A stretch of DNA of 64,000 nucleotides from an uncultured Caryophanales bacterium (GTDB taxonomy: Bacteria; Bacillota_I; Bacilli_A; RFN20; CAG-449), in the NCBI GenBank assembly GCA_945873815.1, contig CAMCEE010000010.1, forward strand, positions 1-64,000, written 5' to 3'. Position numbers and translations under genes: made by a program. The notes under the pieces are model-generated. The model ran no database searches. It saw only the letters and a program-made list of their open reading frames with translations, and was not told where the DNA came from. Shown here piece after piece: positions 54,010-62,729 of the stretch. Positions within the stretch are counted from its first letter, which is position 1. Each line of letters begins with the position of its first letter.

Positions 54010-55395
54010 TTATTTACTTTTGTATTTTGCAAATTTATTCTTCTCAATGTTTCTTGTAGAAATCTTTTGCATAATGAGTGATTGTGCTAAAGAAATCAAA
54101 GCAGTAAAGAACCAATAAATACCCATTGCAATAGGTAATGATAAGCCCATAACAATGATCATAATAACCATAACGTTATTTACGATATTCATTGTTTTAT
54201 TTTGTTGATCTTGAGTTGGATTCTTTCCTAATTTTGGAGCATTCTTTTGATTCTTCTTTTGAATCCATTGTGGAAGTTTCATTGAGAAGAATTGTGATAG
54301 TGCCATTAGGATAAATACTACCCACGCAACATACCAAGGACCTTTAAAATTAAACATTGCGGCACTTGTTGTTGCAGAGAAAGCTAACCCGAAAATTTCA
54401 CCTTCCATCAATATTGAAGAGCCTTGCATTGCTGCCCAAACAGAAATGAAGATTGGGAATTGGAATATCATAACGATAAACATACCAAATGGATTAACTT
54501 TATTCTTTTTGTACAAGTTCATTTGATCTTGTGCCATTTTTTGTTTTTCATATGGATTTGTATTTGCGTTAGGATATTTTGCTTGAATTTTTGCAAGTTC
54601 AGGTTGAAGCTGAGTCATCTTTTGTTGAGACATTGTTTGCCTAAATGTTGCAAGAATCAATACACCTCTAACAATAATTGTAACTAGGAAGACTGCGAGT
54701 AATGTACCAAATCCACCCATAACTGAGAATGAATTTGAGAACGTATAGATCAACCATGAAATTGGATAGACTAACAATCCTTCTATTAATCCATAATCAG
54801 TAAATGCTTGCCCCCATGATTTTCCTTCTATAACAATACCAGCATATTCTCTTGTATCTGGACTTATACATGTTGTAAGATTAGCAACTAATTGATTTAA
54901 TGATTGTTTATAAAATGCAATGTAATTTGAATCAGGGCATTTATCTAAGCCAACAGTTGGATCATATTTTGCTTCTTCTACCCATTTATCGAAGTTTGTC
55001 CACAATTGATAACTTGCAATATCGGCTTTATCTTGACCGCCTGCAAATAGAGCAATGCCTCTTGCATATCCAATTGTGTATAAATCACTTGGATACTTTT
55101 TTTCGTCTTTACTATACACATTAGTGATAAGATAATTTGCTTCCTCAACAATTTTCGCTTCAATAAAGTTATTGAATTCAACTGTTGGTGTTAAATATCC
55201 TTTTCCTTTTGCTTGTTCGACGATTTCTTTTGTTTTTTCTCCGTCACCATAAGTTTTTCCTGCTTCATATTTTTCATATGAATACAATGTTGCAGCTTTA
55301 TCACTTACAGTACAGAATGATTTCGTACATGATGTTAGCATTGCTGCAGAAGCAAGTACTACACCAAGGAACAAACCAATCTTTTTAATATTCAT
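54010..55395 (-). CDS. yidC: Membrane insertase YidC/SpoIIIJ
   Basis: YidC inserts small membrane proteins, alone or with SecYEG; one Bacillus copy (SpoIIIJ) is needed for sporulation. The 461-residue protein begins with a lipoprotein signal ending in the lipobox LTSC near residue 23. An unusually long extracellular region of about 160 residues follows, and then five membrane helices of the Oxa1 core (about residues 225-445). The long N-terminal region is the odd part: Bacillus SpoIIIJ is about 260 residues. It follows rnpA by nine bases and precedes jag. Confidence 0.94.
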   Translation of the reverse strand: MNIKKIGLFLGVVLASAAMLTSCTKSFCTVSDKAATLYSYEKYEAGKTYGDGEKTKEIVEQAKGKGYLTPTVEFNNFIEAKIVEEANYLITNVYSKDEKKYPSDLYTIGYARGIALFAGGQDKADIASYQLWTNFDKWVEEAKYDPTVGLDKCPDSNYIAFYKQSLNQLVANLTTCISPDTREYAGIVIEGKSWGQAFTDYGLIEGLLVYPISWLIYTFSNSFSVMGGFGTLLAVFLVTIIVRGVLILATFRQTMSQQKMTQLQPELAKIQAKYPNANTNPYEKQKMAQDQMNLYKKNKVNPFGMFIVMIFQFPIFISVWAAMQGSSILMEGEIFGLAFSATTSAAMFNFKGPWYVAWVVFILMALSQFFSMKLPQWIQKKNQKNAPKLGKNPTQDQQNKTMNIVNNVMVIMIIVMGLSLPIAMGIYWFFTALISLAQSLIMQKISTRNIEKNKFAKYKSK

Positions 55396-55404
55396 TTTTT
55401 CCTC

Positions 55405-55725
55405 CTATATTTTAAGAATTAATTTTTTTAATTCATCCTTATTCTTTTCAAAATCTTGTTGGAGATAATTATTTCTAACAATGATGCAGTATTCCTTAGA
55501 AACGTTAAAATCAATTATTTCTCTACACATTGATCTTACTTGTCTTCTAATCCTATTTCTTATTACCGCATGTCCAAGTTTTTTTGAAGTAGATATTCCA
55601 ACTCTAGCGTGACCATATTCATTATCTTCATAGTAGATAGTGAATGATTTCGAGTGAATCTTTTTATTTGCGTGGATGACCTTTTGAAAATCTTCATGTG
55701 ATTTTACACGATACTTTACTTTCAT
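55405..55725 (-). CDS. rnpA: Ribonuclease P protein component
   Basis: RnpA is the protein subunit that helps the P RNA trim tRNA 5' ends, and it may also trim pre-tmRNA. The 106-residue protein shows VKSHEDFQKVIHANKKIHSK, the basic signature KKLGHAVIRNRIRRQVRSMC and a final helix. It lies between rpmH and yidC, the general bacterial order. A hairpin with a T-run (55747-55776) separates it from rpmH. Confidence 0.95.
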   Translation of the reverse strand: MKVKYRVKSHEDFQKVIHANKKIHSKSFTIYYEDNEYGHARVGISTSKKLGHAVIRNRIRRQVRSMCREIIDFNVSKEYCIIVRNNYLQQDFEKNKDELKKLILKI

Positions 55726-55746
55726 TTATCTCATCCTTTCTTTTTT

Positions 55747-55776
55747 AAAAAAACCGCTACTGAACATAGCGGTTTT
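55747..55776 (-). terminator. Terminator or attenuator between rpmH and rnpA
   Basis: On the minus strand AAAACCGCTA pairs with TAGCGGTTTT around seven bases, followed by T. It lies 11 bases after the rpmH stop and would make rpmH mRNA more abundant than rnpA mRNA. Confidence 0.8.
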
Positions 55777-55786
55777 AACTTTTTGC

Positions 55787-55921
55787 TTAAGCAGTTAATT
55801 GTTTTCTGCCTTTTAAGCGGCGTCTAGCTAACACCTTTCTACCATTTGGAGTTGCCATTCTTGCACGGAATCCACATGTATTTTTGTGTTTTCTTTTACT
55901 AGGTTGATATGTTCTTTTCAT
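55787..55921 (-). CDS. rpmH: 50S ribosomal protein L34
   Basis: The 44-residue product is a complete L34: it starts [20 protein letters not shown] and ends [19 protein letters not shown]34 is a small, very basic protein of the large ribosomal subunit. It is too short for many ORF finders. It is the first gene left of oriC, the usual place in bacteria. Confidence 0.98.
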   Translation of the reverse strand: MKRTYQPSKRKHKNTCGFRARMATPNGRKVLARRRLKGRKQLTA

Positions 55922-56086
55922 TTTTATACCTCCGATTTACGTTCAATACGCTCTAAAATTATAAATATAATTTATATATTAGTCAACAAAACATCATTAA
56001 TTATTTGAAAAATGTTAGTTGAAAAACTAAATGCAACAATAATACATTCGAGATAGATTTCTACTTCAAAAGAAATAATTGAAATT

Positions 56087-56357
56087 TATTCCACAATAAA
56101 AAATGTTTAAAAAAATTAATCCACCATCTATTTCCACAAAAAGAGGAGAAATAACAAAGAACAAAAAAACCCTTTTTTCGGATTATTTATTTTCTTTTAG
56201 CATGAATAGTTTTTTTACATTTTAGATTATCCACCTTTTCCACAGTAAAATTATAAGAAGATATATTATAAACAACTTTTCCACAATAGGAAAGATGTGG
56301 AAAACTCACTCTATAAACGAATTTTCGGCTTTTTTCGACACTTTTCATTGTGGATAA
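56087..56357. other. oriC: Replication origin region (oriC) with DnaA boxes
   Basis: Between rpmH and dnaA lie a perfect DnaA box TTATCCACA (reverse, 56349-56357) and three TTTTCCACA boxes (56236-56244, 56277-56285; reverse at 56296-56304). There are also near matches TTATCCACC (56227-56235) and ATTCCACA/TTTCCACA at about 56089 and 56131. The surrounding DNA is very AT-rich, which suits unwinding. Gene orientations diverge here, as expected at an origin. One more TTTTCCACA lies after dnaA (57862-57870). Confidence 0.9.
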
Positions 56358-56378
56358 ATAAATTTTTGTGATTTTTCT

Positions 56379-56408
56379 TGTTCATTTTTCAACATTGATA
56401 TGATAATA
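56379..56408 (+). promoter_or_regulatory. Probable promoter of dnaA
   Basis: TTGTTC and GATAAT are 18 bp apart, about 35 bases before the dnaA start codon. The DnaA boxes end just upstream of it, which fits repression of dnaA by its own product. Confidence 0.4.
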
Positions 56409-56443
56409 TGTTCTTACACTTATATGAAAGGAGTCGCTTTTGT

Positions 56444-57814
56444 ATGGCAGTATCACTTTCTCAACAAGAACAAATTTGGGATTCAGTACTGAAAATAATT
56501 GAAACGCACATCAATGATCGACATGTTTTCGATTCATTCTTTGCAGATTCTAAGATTTATAGAATTTCTGGCAATTCAATTATCATTGTAACTAATTCTG
56601 GTTTGTCATGCACTCTACTTAAAACAAAGTACATTTCATTAATTGAAGAATGCGTTAAAAAGATTACAGAAACAAATTATGAACTAACTTTTATTTCAAA
56701 AGACGACATTCAATCTAGTAGCCAACCCCTAGTAGAAACAAAACCAACATATTTTCAATCTTATAGTTTAAATCCAAAATACACTTTTGATAATTTTGTT
56801 GTTGGAGAATGTAACAAAGAAGCGGTTCAAGCATCCTTATTAATCACCACTAATCCTGGTGAATCATTTAATCCTCTATTCATTTATGCGAAATCAGGAT
56901 TAGGTAAAACTCACCTTTTGCATGCAATTGGGAATTATATAAAAGAAAAAAAGCCGTTTTATCATGTCTTATACATTACTGCAGATGCTTTTATTGATGA
57001 ATACGTAAAGTTTGTAAGGGGTAATCAACAAGAGGAATCGTTAAAAGAATTCATCAAAAAAGTTGATGTTCTACTTGTTGATGACATTCAATTTTTATCC
57101 GATAAGAATAAAACTTCAGAAATGTTTTTTAATGTCTTCAATTTCTTGATTACAAATGGGAAACAAGTAGTTTTAACTTCAGATCGTTGTCCAAACGAAC
57201 TAAAAGGCTTAGAAGATAGATTAGTTTCTAGATTTAATATGGGATTAAGTGTCAATATCAAGAATCCAGACACCGATACTTTATTAGAGATTTTGAAATT
57301 AAAAATTGAGGCAAATGGCCTAAATATCAACAATTTTGATTATAATGGCCTAGTTTATCTTGCAGAAAATTTTTCACGCAATGTAAGAGAATTAGAAGGA
57401 GCGTTAAATAGATTGATTTTCTATACGATTACAACTAAACATCAATCAAAAATTAACATGGAAACAATTCAAGAATCCGTATCAGGTATTTCTTCTAAAA
57501 AAGGAAAAAATAATGAATTAACAGAAGATCGAATTATTGAAGTAGTTGGAGATTATTATCATTTAACAGAAGAACAAATAAAATCAAAGGTTAGAACATC
57601 TCAAATTGCTCTTGCAAGGCAAATATCAATGTATCTATGTAGAACGTTATTATCTACTCCATTTGTACAAATTGGAAATATATTTGGAGGAAGAGATCAT
57701 TCAACTGTTATGACGTCTGTGGAGAAAGTTGATAAAATGTTGAAAACTGATGCACAATTAAACAATGCAATTAGTTCAATAAAAAAGAGTTTAAATATTA
57801 AACAAAATACATAG
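56444..57814 (+). CDS. dnaA: Chromosomal replication initiator DnaA
   Basis: DnaA binds DnaA boxes and opens oriC. The 456-residue protein has an N-terminal DnaB-contact domain, a variable linker, an AAA+ domain with KSGLGKTHLLHAIGN (Walker A, near residue 147) and VDVLLVDDIQFLSDK (Walker B), and a C-terminal DNA-binding domain with the signature FGGRDHSTVM. The start at 56444 follows AAAGGAG; the frame continues 12 codons upstream without a site. Confidence 0.97.
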   Translation: MAVSLSQQEQIWDSVLKIIETHINDRHVFDSFFADSKIYRISGNSIIIVTNSGLSCTLLKTKYISLIEECVKKITETNYELTFISKDDIQSSSQPLVETKPTYFQSYSLNPKYTFDNFVVGECNKEAVQASLLITTNPGESFNPLFIYAKSGLGKTHLLHAIGNYIKEKKPFYHVLYITADAFIDEYVKFVRGNQQEESLKEFIKKVDVLLVDDIQFLSDKNKTSEMFFNVFNFLITNGKQVVLTSDRCPNELKGLEDRLVSRFNMGLSVNIKNPDTDTLLEILKLKIEANGLNINNFDYNGLVYLAENFSRNVRELEGALNRLIFYTITTKHQSKINMETIQESVSGISSKKGKNNELTEDRIIEVVGDYYHLTEEQIKSKVRTSQIALARQISMYLCRTLLSTPFVQIGNIFGGRDHSTVMTSVEKVDKMLKTDAQLNNAISSIKKSLNIKQNT

Positions 57815-57861
57815 TATTTTATATATGAAAATGATATAATTAAAACACGTAGAAATAAAAC

Positions 57862-57870
57862 TTTTCCACA
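57862..57870 (+). promoter_or_regulatory. DnaA box between dnaA and dnaN
   Basis: A TTTTCCACA box stands alone in the 113-bp gap between dnaA and dnaN, one mismatch from the consensus TTATCCACA. It could belong to a second half of a bipartite origin or regulate dnaN. Confidence 0.5.
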
Positions 57871-57927
57871 TATACACACCCATTATTATTGTTATAAAAA
57901 TTAATATAAAAGGAGAAAATATTTATT

Positions 57928-59046
57928 ATGAAATTTACCGCTGATCGTGTTAGTCTATTAAAAGTATTGACTACAGTAAACGTTGCTATTGGACAAAAAT
58001 CACCTACACCTGCATTTTTAAATTTTAAAATAACAATGTCTGATGAAGGATTACAAGTCCTTGGTAGTGATAACGATTTAACAATTACTAGTATTTTACC
58101 AATTAAAGATGGTGATAAAGAATTAATCACTGATTATTCTACTGGTTCAACTTTAATCTCTGCAAAATATCTTATTGAGATTATTAGAAAGCTCGAAGGA
58201 GATAAAGTTACTGTTGAAATTATAGATGAAGTCATTGCTCAAATTTCTGATTTAAAATCAAATTTCAAATTGAATTCAATGAAATCAGAAGAATACCCTA
58301 ACCTTGATTTAATGATAATTGGTGAAAATGTTGAATTAAAAGCAGAAGAATTTAAGAAAGTAATTTCTCAAACATCCTTTGCTGCTTCAACTAAAGAGAT
58401 TAGATTAATCTTAACTGCAATTAATGTTAAATCAGAAAATGGTATTGCAAGTTTTGTTGCAACTGATAGTTATCGTCTTGCAAAAAAGACTGCTAATATT
58501 GAAGCAAATGATTTTGAAACAAATATTCCTGTTAAAACATTAGTTGAAGTTTCAAAATTGATTGAAGATAATGATGTAACTATGTATATTGCTTCAAATA
58601 AAGTAGTTTTTAAATTTGGAAGAACTGTTATTTATTCAAGAGTAATCGCTGGCGATTTCCCAAAAACATCAAGAATGATTCCAACTAAATATCCATATGA
58701 ATTAAAAGTTAATGCAAGTAAATTTATAGATGCGATGGCTCGTGTTTCGCTTCTTTCGGTAGAAAGAGAAAGAATTGTAAAATTATCAATGAATGATGAT
58801 AATGTTGAAATATCTTCAAAAAGTGAACAAATTGGATCAGCAAACGAAAGTATTGACCTATATGAATATAGTGGTGGAAGATTCAATATTTCCTTTAATG
58901 TAGATTATGTTTCTGATGCGATTAAAGCAACTCAAAGTGAAGATGTAATTCTTGCTTTTGCAGGAGAGATGAATGCTTTTAAAATCACCGCTCCTGGAGA
59001 TGATACACTTGTTCAAATTATCACTCCTGTAAGATCATATTATTAA
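57928..59046 (+). CDS. dnaN: DNA polymerase III beta sliding clamp
   Basis: The beta clamp is a ring-shaped dimer that holds polymerase on DNA. The 372-residue protein has the three repeated clamp folds. It starts MKFTADRVSLLKVLTTVNVA and ends with VQIITPVRSYY, matching the MPxR/L-type end of the family. AAAGGAG lies about 15 bases before the start. It follows dnaA as in nearly all Firmicutes and ends its own transcript at the hairpin at 59069. Confidence 0.97.
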   Translation: MKFTADRVSLLKVLTTVNVAIGQKSPTPAFLNFKITMSDEGLQVLGSDNDLTITSILPIKDGDKELITDYSTGSTLISAKYLIEIIRKLEGDKVTVEIIDEVIAQISDLKSNFKLNSMKSEEYPNLDLMIIGENVELKAEEFKKVISQTSFAASTKEIRLILTAINVKSENGIASFVATDSYRLAKKTANIEANDFETNIPVKTLVEVSKLIEDNDVTMYIASNKVVFKFGRTVIYSRVIAGDFPKTSRMIPTKYPYELKVNASKFIDAMARVSLLSVERERIVKLSMNDDNVEISSKSEQIGSANESIDLYEYSGGRFNISFNVDYVSDAIKATQSEDVILAFAGEMNAFKITAPGDDTLVQIITPVRSYY

Positions 59047-59068
59047 TATGAAAATAGAATAGCTAATG

Positions 59069-59112
59069 AAATCCTTATTGCACAAAATTATGGCATGCAA
59101 TAAGGATTTTTT
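59069..59112 (+). terminator. Terminator after dnaN
   Basis: AATCCTTATTGCA and TGCAATAAGGATT form a perfect 13-bp stem around 13 bases, followed by a T-run. Confidence 0.9.
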
Positions 59113-59376
59113 GGTGTAAAAAACAATCATTTCTTCGTTATGTAAGTTAATTATGGTAATCATATATAAAGCAAATATGTAGGAAGCATATTGTATCTAT
59201 TAATCGAGGAAACTAGAATCTTATACCTTTAGTCATAGAAGGATTCAAAGATAGATTATTTTTCTTTTAGAATATTCTCCTAGATTTATATTTTAAAGGA
59301 CGATAAAATCTGTTTTTTCTTGATCATTATTTGAGTTTTATTTTGACGTTACGACGAAAAAAAGAAATAATAACTA
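59113..59376. other. Gap between dnaN and yaaA
   Basis: About 260 bases without a reading frame I would call a gene. The sequence is AT-rich with no DnaA box that I can find. It ends in the promoter at 59377-59405. I see nothing else in it. Confidence 0.5.
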
Positions 59377-59405
59377 TTTATATTTATATATAAATATGTT
59401 ATAAT
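59377..59405 (+). promoter_or_regulatory. Promoter of yaaA-recF-gyrB-gyrA
   Basis: TTTATA (59377-59382) and an extended -10 TGTTATAAT (59397-59405) are 17 bp apart. The transcript would start about 25 bases before yaaA. Confidence 0.55.
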
Positions 59406-59437
59406 TGCGAATGTATAAGAGTCTGGATGGTGAAAAA

Positions 59438-59653
59438 ATGAAAGAGATAGAGATTTATACCGAATACATCACTTTAGGTCAATTCCTTAAAATCGCAGAT
59501 ATTATCCAAACTGGTGGAGAAGCGAAGATGTATCTTAGTGAAGCAGTAGTTCTAATTAATGGGACTAACGATACAAGGAGAGGAAGAAAACTTAGAGAAG
59601 GAGATGTAATCGAAGTTGAAAATCAAAAATTTGTTATTAAAAAATGCGAATAA
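59438..59653 (+). CDS. yaaA: S4-domain protein YaaA
   Basis: The 71-residue protein is a single S4 RNA-binding domain: EYITLGQFLKIADIIQTGGE, AVVLINGTNDTRRGRKLREG, DVIEVENQKFVI. Small S4 proteins between dnaN and recF are standard in Firmicutes; a role in 50S assembly has been proposed. I start at ATG 59438 after a TGGATGGTGA site; the open frame extends 11 codons upstream. It overlaps recF by ten bases. Confidence 0.9.
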   Translation: MKEIEIYTEYITLGQFLKIADIIQTGGEAKMYLSEAVVLINGTNDTRRGRKLREGDVIEVENQKFVIKKCE

Positions 59654-60723
59654 CGAAAATTGAGGCTTCTGGGATAAGAAATTATCGTTCATTGAATATT
59701 TCATTCAATAAAGGTATTAACGCTTTATATGGAAGAAATGGAAGCGGAAAAACTAACATTGTTGAAATAATCGATTATGTTACTATCGGAAAATCATTTA
59801 AAGCAGATTCAGACGAGGAATTAATTAATTTTGAAGAAGAGTTTGCAAAAGTGAAAATTGAATATGATAGGAAACAAAAGAATGAGATAAAAATAATTCT
59901 TTATGGAGAAGGAAAAAAGATATTTAAGAATGATGTTGAACTTAAGAAACTATCTTTGCTTCCTGGAAATCTAATCGATATTTTATTCACTCCTCAAGAT
60001 GTATTTTTATTTAAAGACTCACCATCGATAAGAAGAAGGTTGATAGATGTAACTCTTTCTTCTATTGATAAACAATATTTAGTTGAATTATCAAATTATA
60101 AAAGACTTTTAAAAGATAGGAATACGGTACTAAAAGGGGAATTGTTTGATGAAAAATATCTTCAAATAATTACAGAACAAATGACGGAATCTGAATTCTA
60201 TATTTATTCTAAAAGGAAATGGCTAATTGATAAAATAAATAATTTAATTACGGGCATTTATAGAAGATTAGATGAAGAGAATAATGAATTATTTATAAAA
60301 TATAATCCGTTTATCCAAGAAGAGAATAAAGAAAAATACGTGTTCGAAGCTTTGAAAAAATATAACGAGACAAAAGAAACGGATTTGAAACGAAAATCGA
60401 CAACTGATGGAATTCATAGGGAAGATATTGAAACGCTTCTCAATGAACGTGAAATAAGCTTATTTGGCTCACAAGGACAAAACCGAATGGTGTGCCTTGC
60501 ATTAAAATTCTCTCTCTATGAAATTGTTAAAAGTGAAATAGGAGAGGATCCGATATTAATTCTTGATGATGTACTATCGGAATTAGATGTGATTCATCAA
60601 GAAAAACTCATTAAGTATTTAGAAAACGTTGAACAAACATTTATTACATGTACTGAACTTAATGAAAAACTTAAGAATTATTCTACATATGAGATTGTAG
60701 ATGGAACTGTTATAAGGAGGTAA
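59644..60723 (+). CDS. recF: DNA replication and repair protein RecF
   Basis: RecF is an SMC-like ATPase that helps load RecA at gaps. The 359-residue protein has Walker [16 protein letters not shown] near residue 30, a signature [11 protein letters not shown], and Walker [14 protein letters not shown]. It overlaps yaaA by ten bases and ends two bases before gyrB, so the group is one operon. Confidence 0.95.
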   Translation: MRITKIEASGIRNYRSLNISFNKGINALYGRNGSGKTNIVEIIDYVTIGKSFKADSDEELINFEEEFAKVKIEYDRKQKNEIKIILYGEGKKIFKNDVELKKLSLLPGNLIDILFTPQDVFLFKDSPSIRRRLIDVTLSSIDKQYLVELSNYKRLLKDRNTVLKGELFDEKYLQIITEQMTESEFYIYSKRKWLIDKINNLITGIYRRLDEENNELFIKYNPFIQEENKEKYVFEALKKYNETKETDLKRKSTTDGIHREDIETLLNEREISLFGSQGQNRMVCLALKFSLYEIVKSEIGEDPILILDDVLSELDVIHQEKLIKYLENVEQTFITCTELNEKLKNYSTYEIVDGTVIRR

Positions 60724-60725
60724 CT

Positions 60726-62711
60726 ATGGCAGAATTAGAAAAAGAAACAGTGTCTTACATTGCCGAAGAAGACAAAGCGGACAAAGAATATACTGAAAAG
60801 AATATTCAAGTTCTTGAAGGACTAGAAGCTGTAAGAAAAAGACCGGGTATGTACATTGGTACAACATCTGTTGGAGGTCTTCACCATTGTGTATGGGAAA
60901 TCGTTGATAACGCAATTGATGAAGCTTTAGCAGGATATTGCGATACAATTACAGTAACGATTAATCCTGGTGATACTATTACTGTTACAGATAACGGGCG
61001 TGGTATTCCAGTTGGTATTGTTGATAAAACAGGAATCTCGGCATTGGAAACGGTTTATACAAAACTTCACGCTGGTGGAAAATTCGGTGAAGGCGGTGGA
61101 TATAAGGTTTCTGGTGGATTGCATGGTGTTGGTGCATCTGTAGTTAATGCATTATCAGAATGGTTAACTGTTGAAGTTCATAAAGAAGGTGGAATCCATA
61201 CTATTAGATTTGAAAAAGGAGGACATACTGTTCAACCATGTACTCGTATCGGAGATTGTGATGATTCAGGCACTATAGTTACATTTAAACCAGATCCATT
61301 AATCTTTAAAGATACAGTAATCTTCTCATATGAAACAATTAGAAATCGTATTAGACAAATGGCTTTCTTAAATAAAGGCGTTAGGATTATTACAATGGAT
61401 AATCGTTCTTCAAATGAAGATGAACATATTAGAGAAGAATTCTGTTATAAAGGTGGAGTTAAAGAATATGTTGCTTATTTAAATAGAAACAAAACTCCTA
61501 TTGATGAATCTATTTTCTATTGTGATGGAAAAGAAGAGGATGTTCATGTTGAAGTAGCTTTCCAATATAACGAATCAGATGCAGTTAATGTATATTCATT
61601 CTGTAACAATATTGCAACTACTGATGGTGGAACGCATGAAGAAGGATTTAGACTTGCTTTAACTCGTGAATTAAATGCATATGCAAGAGCAAATAAAGTT
61701 CTAAAAGATAACGATGAATCATTGACTCAAGATGATGTTAGAGAAGGAATTACTGCAATTGTTTCAATTAAACATAAAGATCCTCAATATGAAGGTCAAA
61801 CAAAAGGTAGATTAGGTAACTCAGAAGTAAGAAAGATTGTTTCTTCTTTCTTTGGAAGAAATCTTGTTAGATATTTGCAAGAAAATCCACGTATTGCAAA
61901 ATTAATAATGGATAAAGTTATCGTTGCTTCAAGAGCGCGTTTAGCTGCAAAAGCTGCAAGAGAAAATATTAAGAGAAAATCTTCATTAGAAATTTCATCT
62001 TTACCAGGTAAACTAGCAGATTGTTCTTCCAAAAATGCGGAAGAATGTGAATTATTCATCGTTGAGGGTGACTCAGCTGGTGGATCTGCAAAACAAGGTA
62101 GAGATAAAGCAACTCAAGCTATTCTTCCTTTAAGAGGTAAAATCTTAAATGTTGAAAAAGCTCAACAAAGACGTATTTTCCAAAACGCTGAAATTGGTAA
62201 TTTGATTATTGCTATTGGTGGAGGATTTGGAAATGAATTTGATGTATCGAAGATTAGATATCATAAAATTGTAATCATGACCGATGCTGATGTTGATGGA
62301 TCACATATTAGAATATTATTATTAACATTCTTCTTTAGATTCATGAGACCACTTATTGAACAAGGATATATATATATTGCTCAACCACCTCTATATAAAG
62401 CATCAAGAGGAAATAAAGACTACTATTGCTATAATGATGAACAATTAGATGTATTAAAAAAGAAAATAGGACCTGAAGCTGCAAAACGTTTATCAATTCA
62501 ACGATATAAAGGTCTTGGTGAAATGGATTTTGAACAATTATGGGATACAACAATGGACCCTTCTAAGCGCAAGATGATTAGAGTTACTTTATCAGACGCG
62601 ATGGAAGCAGATCAAATCTTTACAGAATTGATGGGTGATTGCGTTGAACCACGTAAAGAATACATTAAGGAAAATGCTAAGTTTGTTAAGAACTTAGATT
62701 TGCAAGCATAA
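60726..62711 (+). CDS. gyrB: DNA gyrase subunit B
   Basis: GyrB supplies the ATPase that drives supercoiling. The 661-residue protein has the GHKL motifs [29 protein letters not shown] and [16 protein letters not shown], a transducer domain, and the Toprim motif [18 protein letters not shown] with [13 protein letters not shown]. It has a roughly 30-residue acidic N-terminal extension before the family start at [27 protein letters not shown] precedes it, and gyrA follows after 18 bases. Confidence 0.98.
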   Translation: MAELEKETVSYIAEEDKADKEYTEKNIQVLEGLEAVRKRPGMYIGTTSVGGLHHCVWEIVDNAIDEALAGYCDTITVTINPGDTITVTDNGRGIPVGIVDKTGISALETVYTKLHAGGKFGEGGGYKVSGGLHGVGASVVNALSEWLTVEVHKEGGIHTIRFEKGGHTVQPCTRIGDCDDSGTIVTFKPDPLIFKDTVIFSYETIRNRIRQMAFLNKGVRIITMDNRSSNEDEHIREEFCYKGGVKEYVAYLNRNKTPIDESIFYCDGKEEDVHVEVAFQYNESDAVNVYSFCNNIATTDGGTHEEGFRLALTRELNAYARANKVLKDNDESLTQDDVREGITAIVSIKHKDPQYEGQTKGRLGNSEVRKIVSSFFGRNLVRYLQENPRIAKLIMDKVIVASRARLAAKAARENIKRKSSLEISSLPGKLADCSSKNAEECELFIVEGDSAGGSAKQGRDKATQAILPLRGKILNVEKAQQRRIFQNAEIGNLIIAIGGGFGNEFDVSKIRYHKIVIMTDADVDGSHIRILLLTFFFRFMRPLIEQGYIYIAQPPLYKASRGNKDYYCYNDEQLDVLKKKIGPEAAKRLSIQRYKGLGEMDFEQLWDTTMDPSKRKMIRVTLSDAMEADQIFTELMGDCVEPRKEYIKENAKFVKNLDLQA

Positions 62712-62729
62712 TGAAAGGAGGATCAACAT

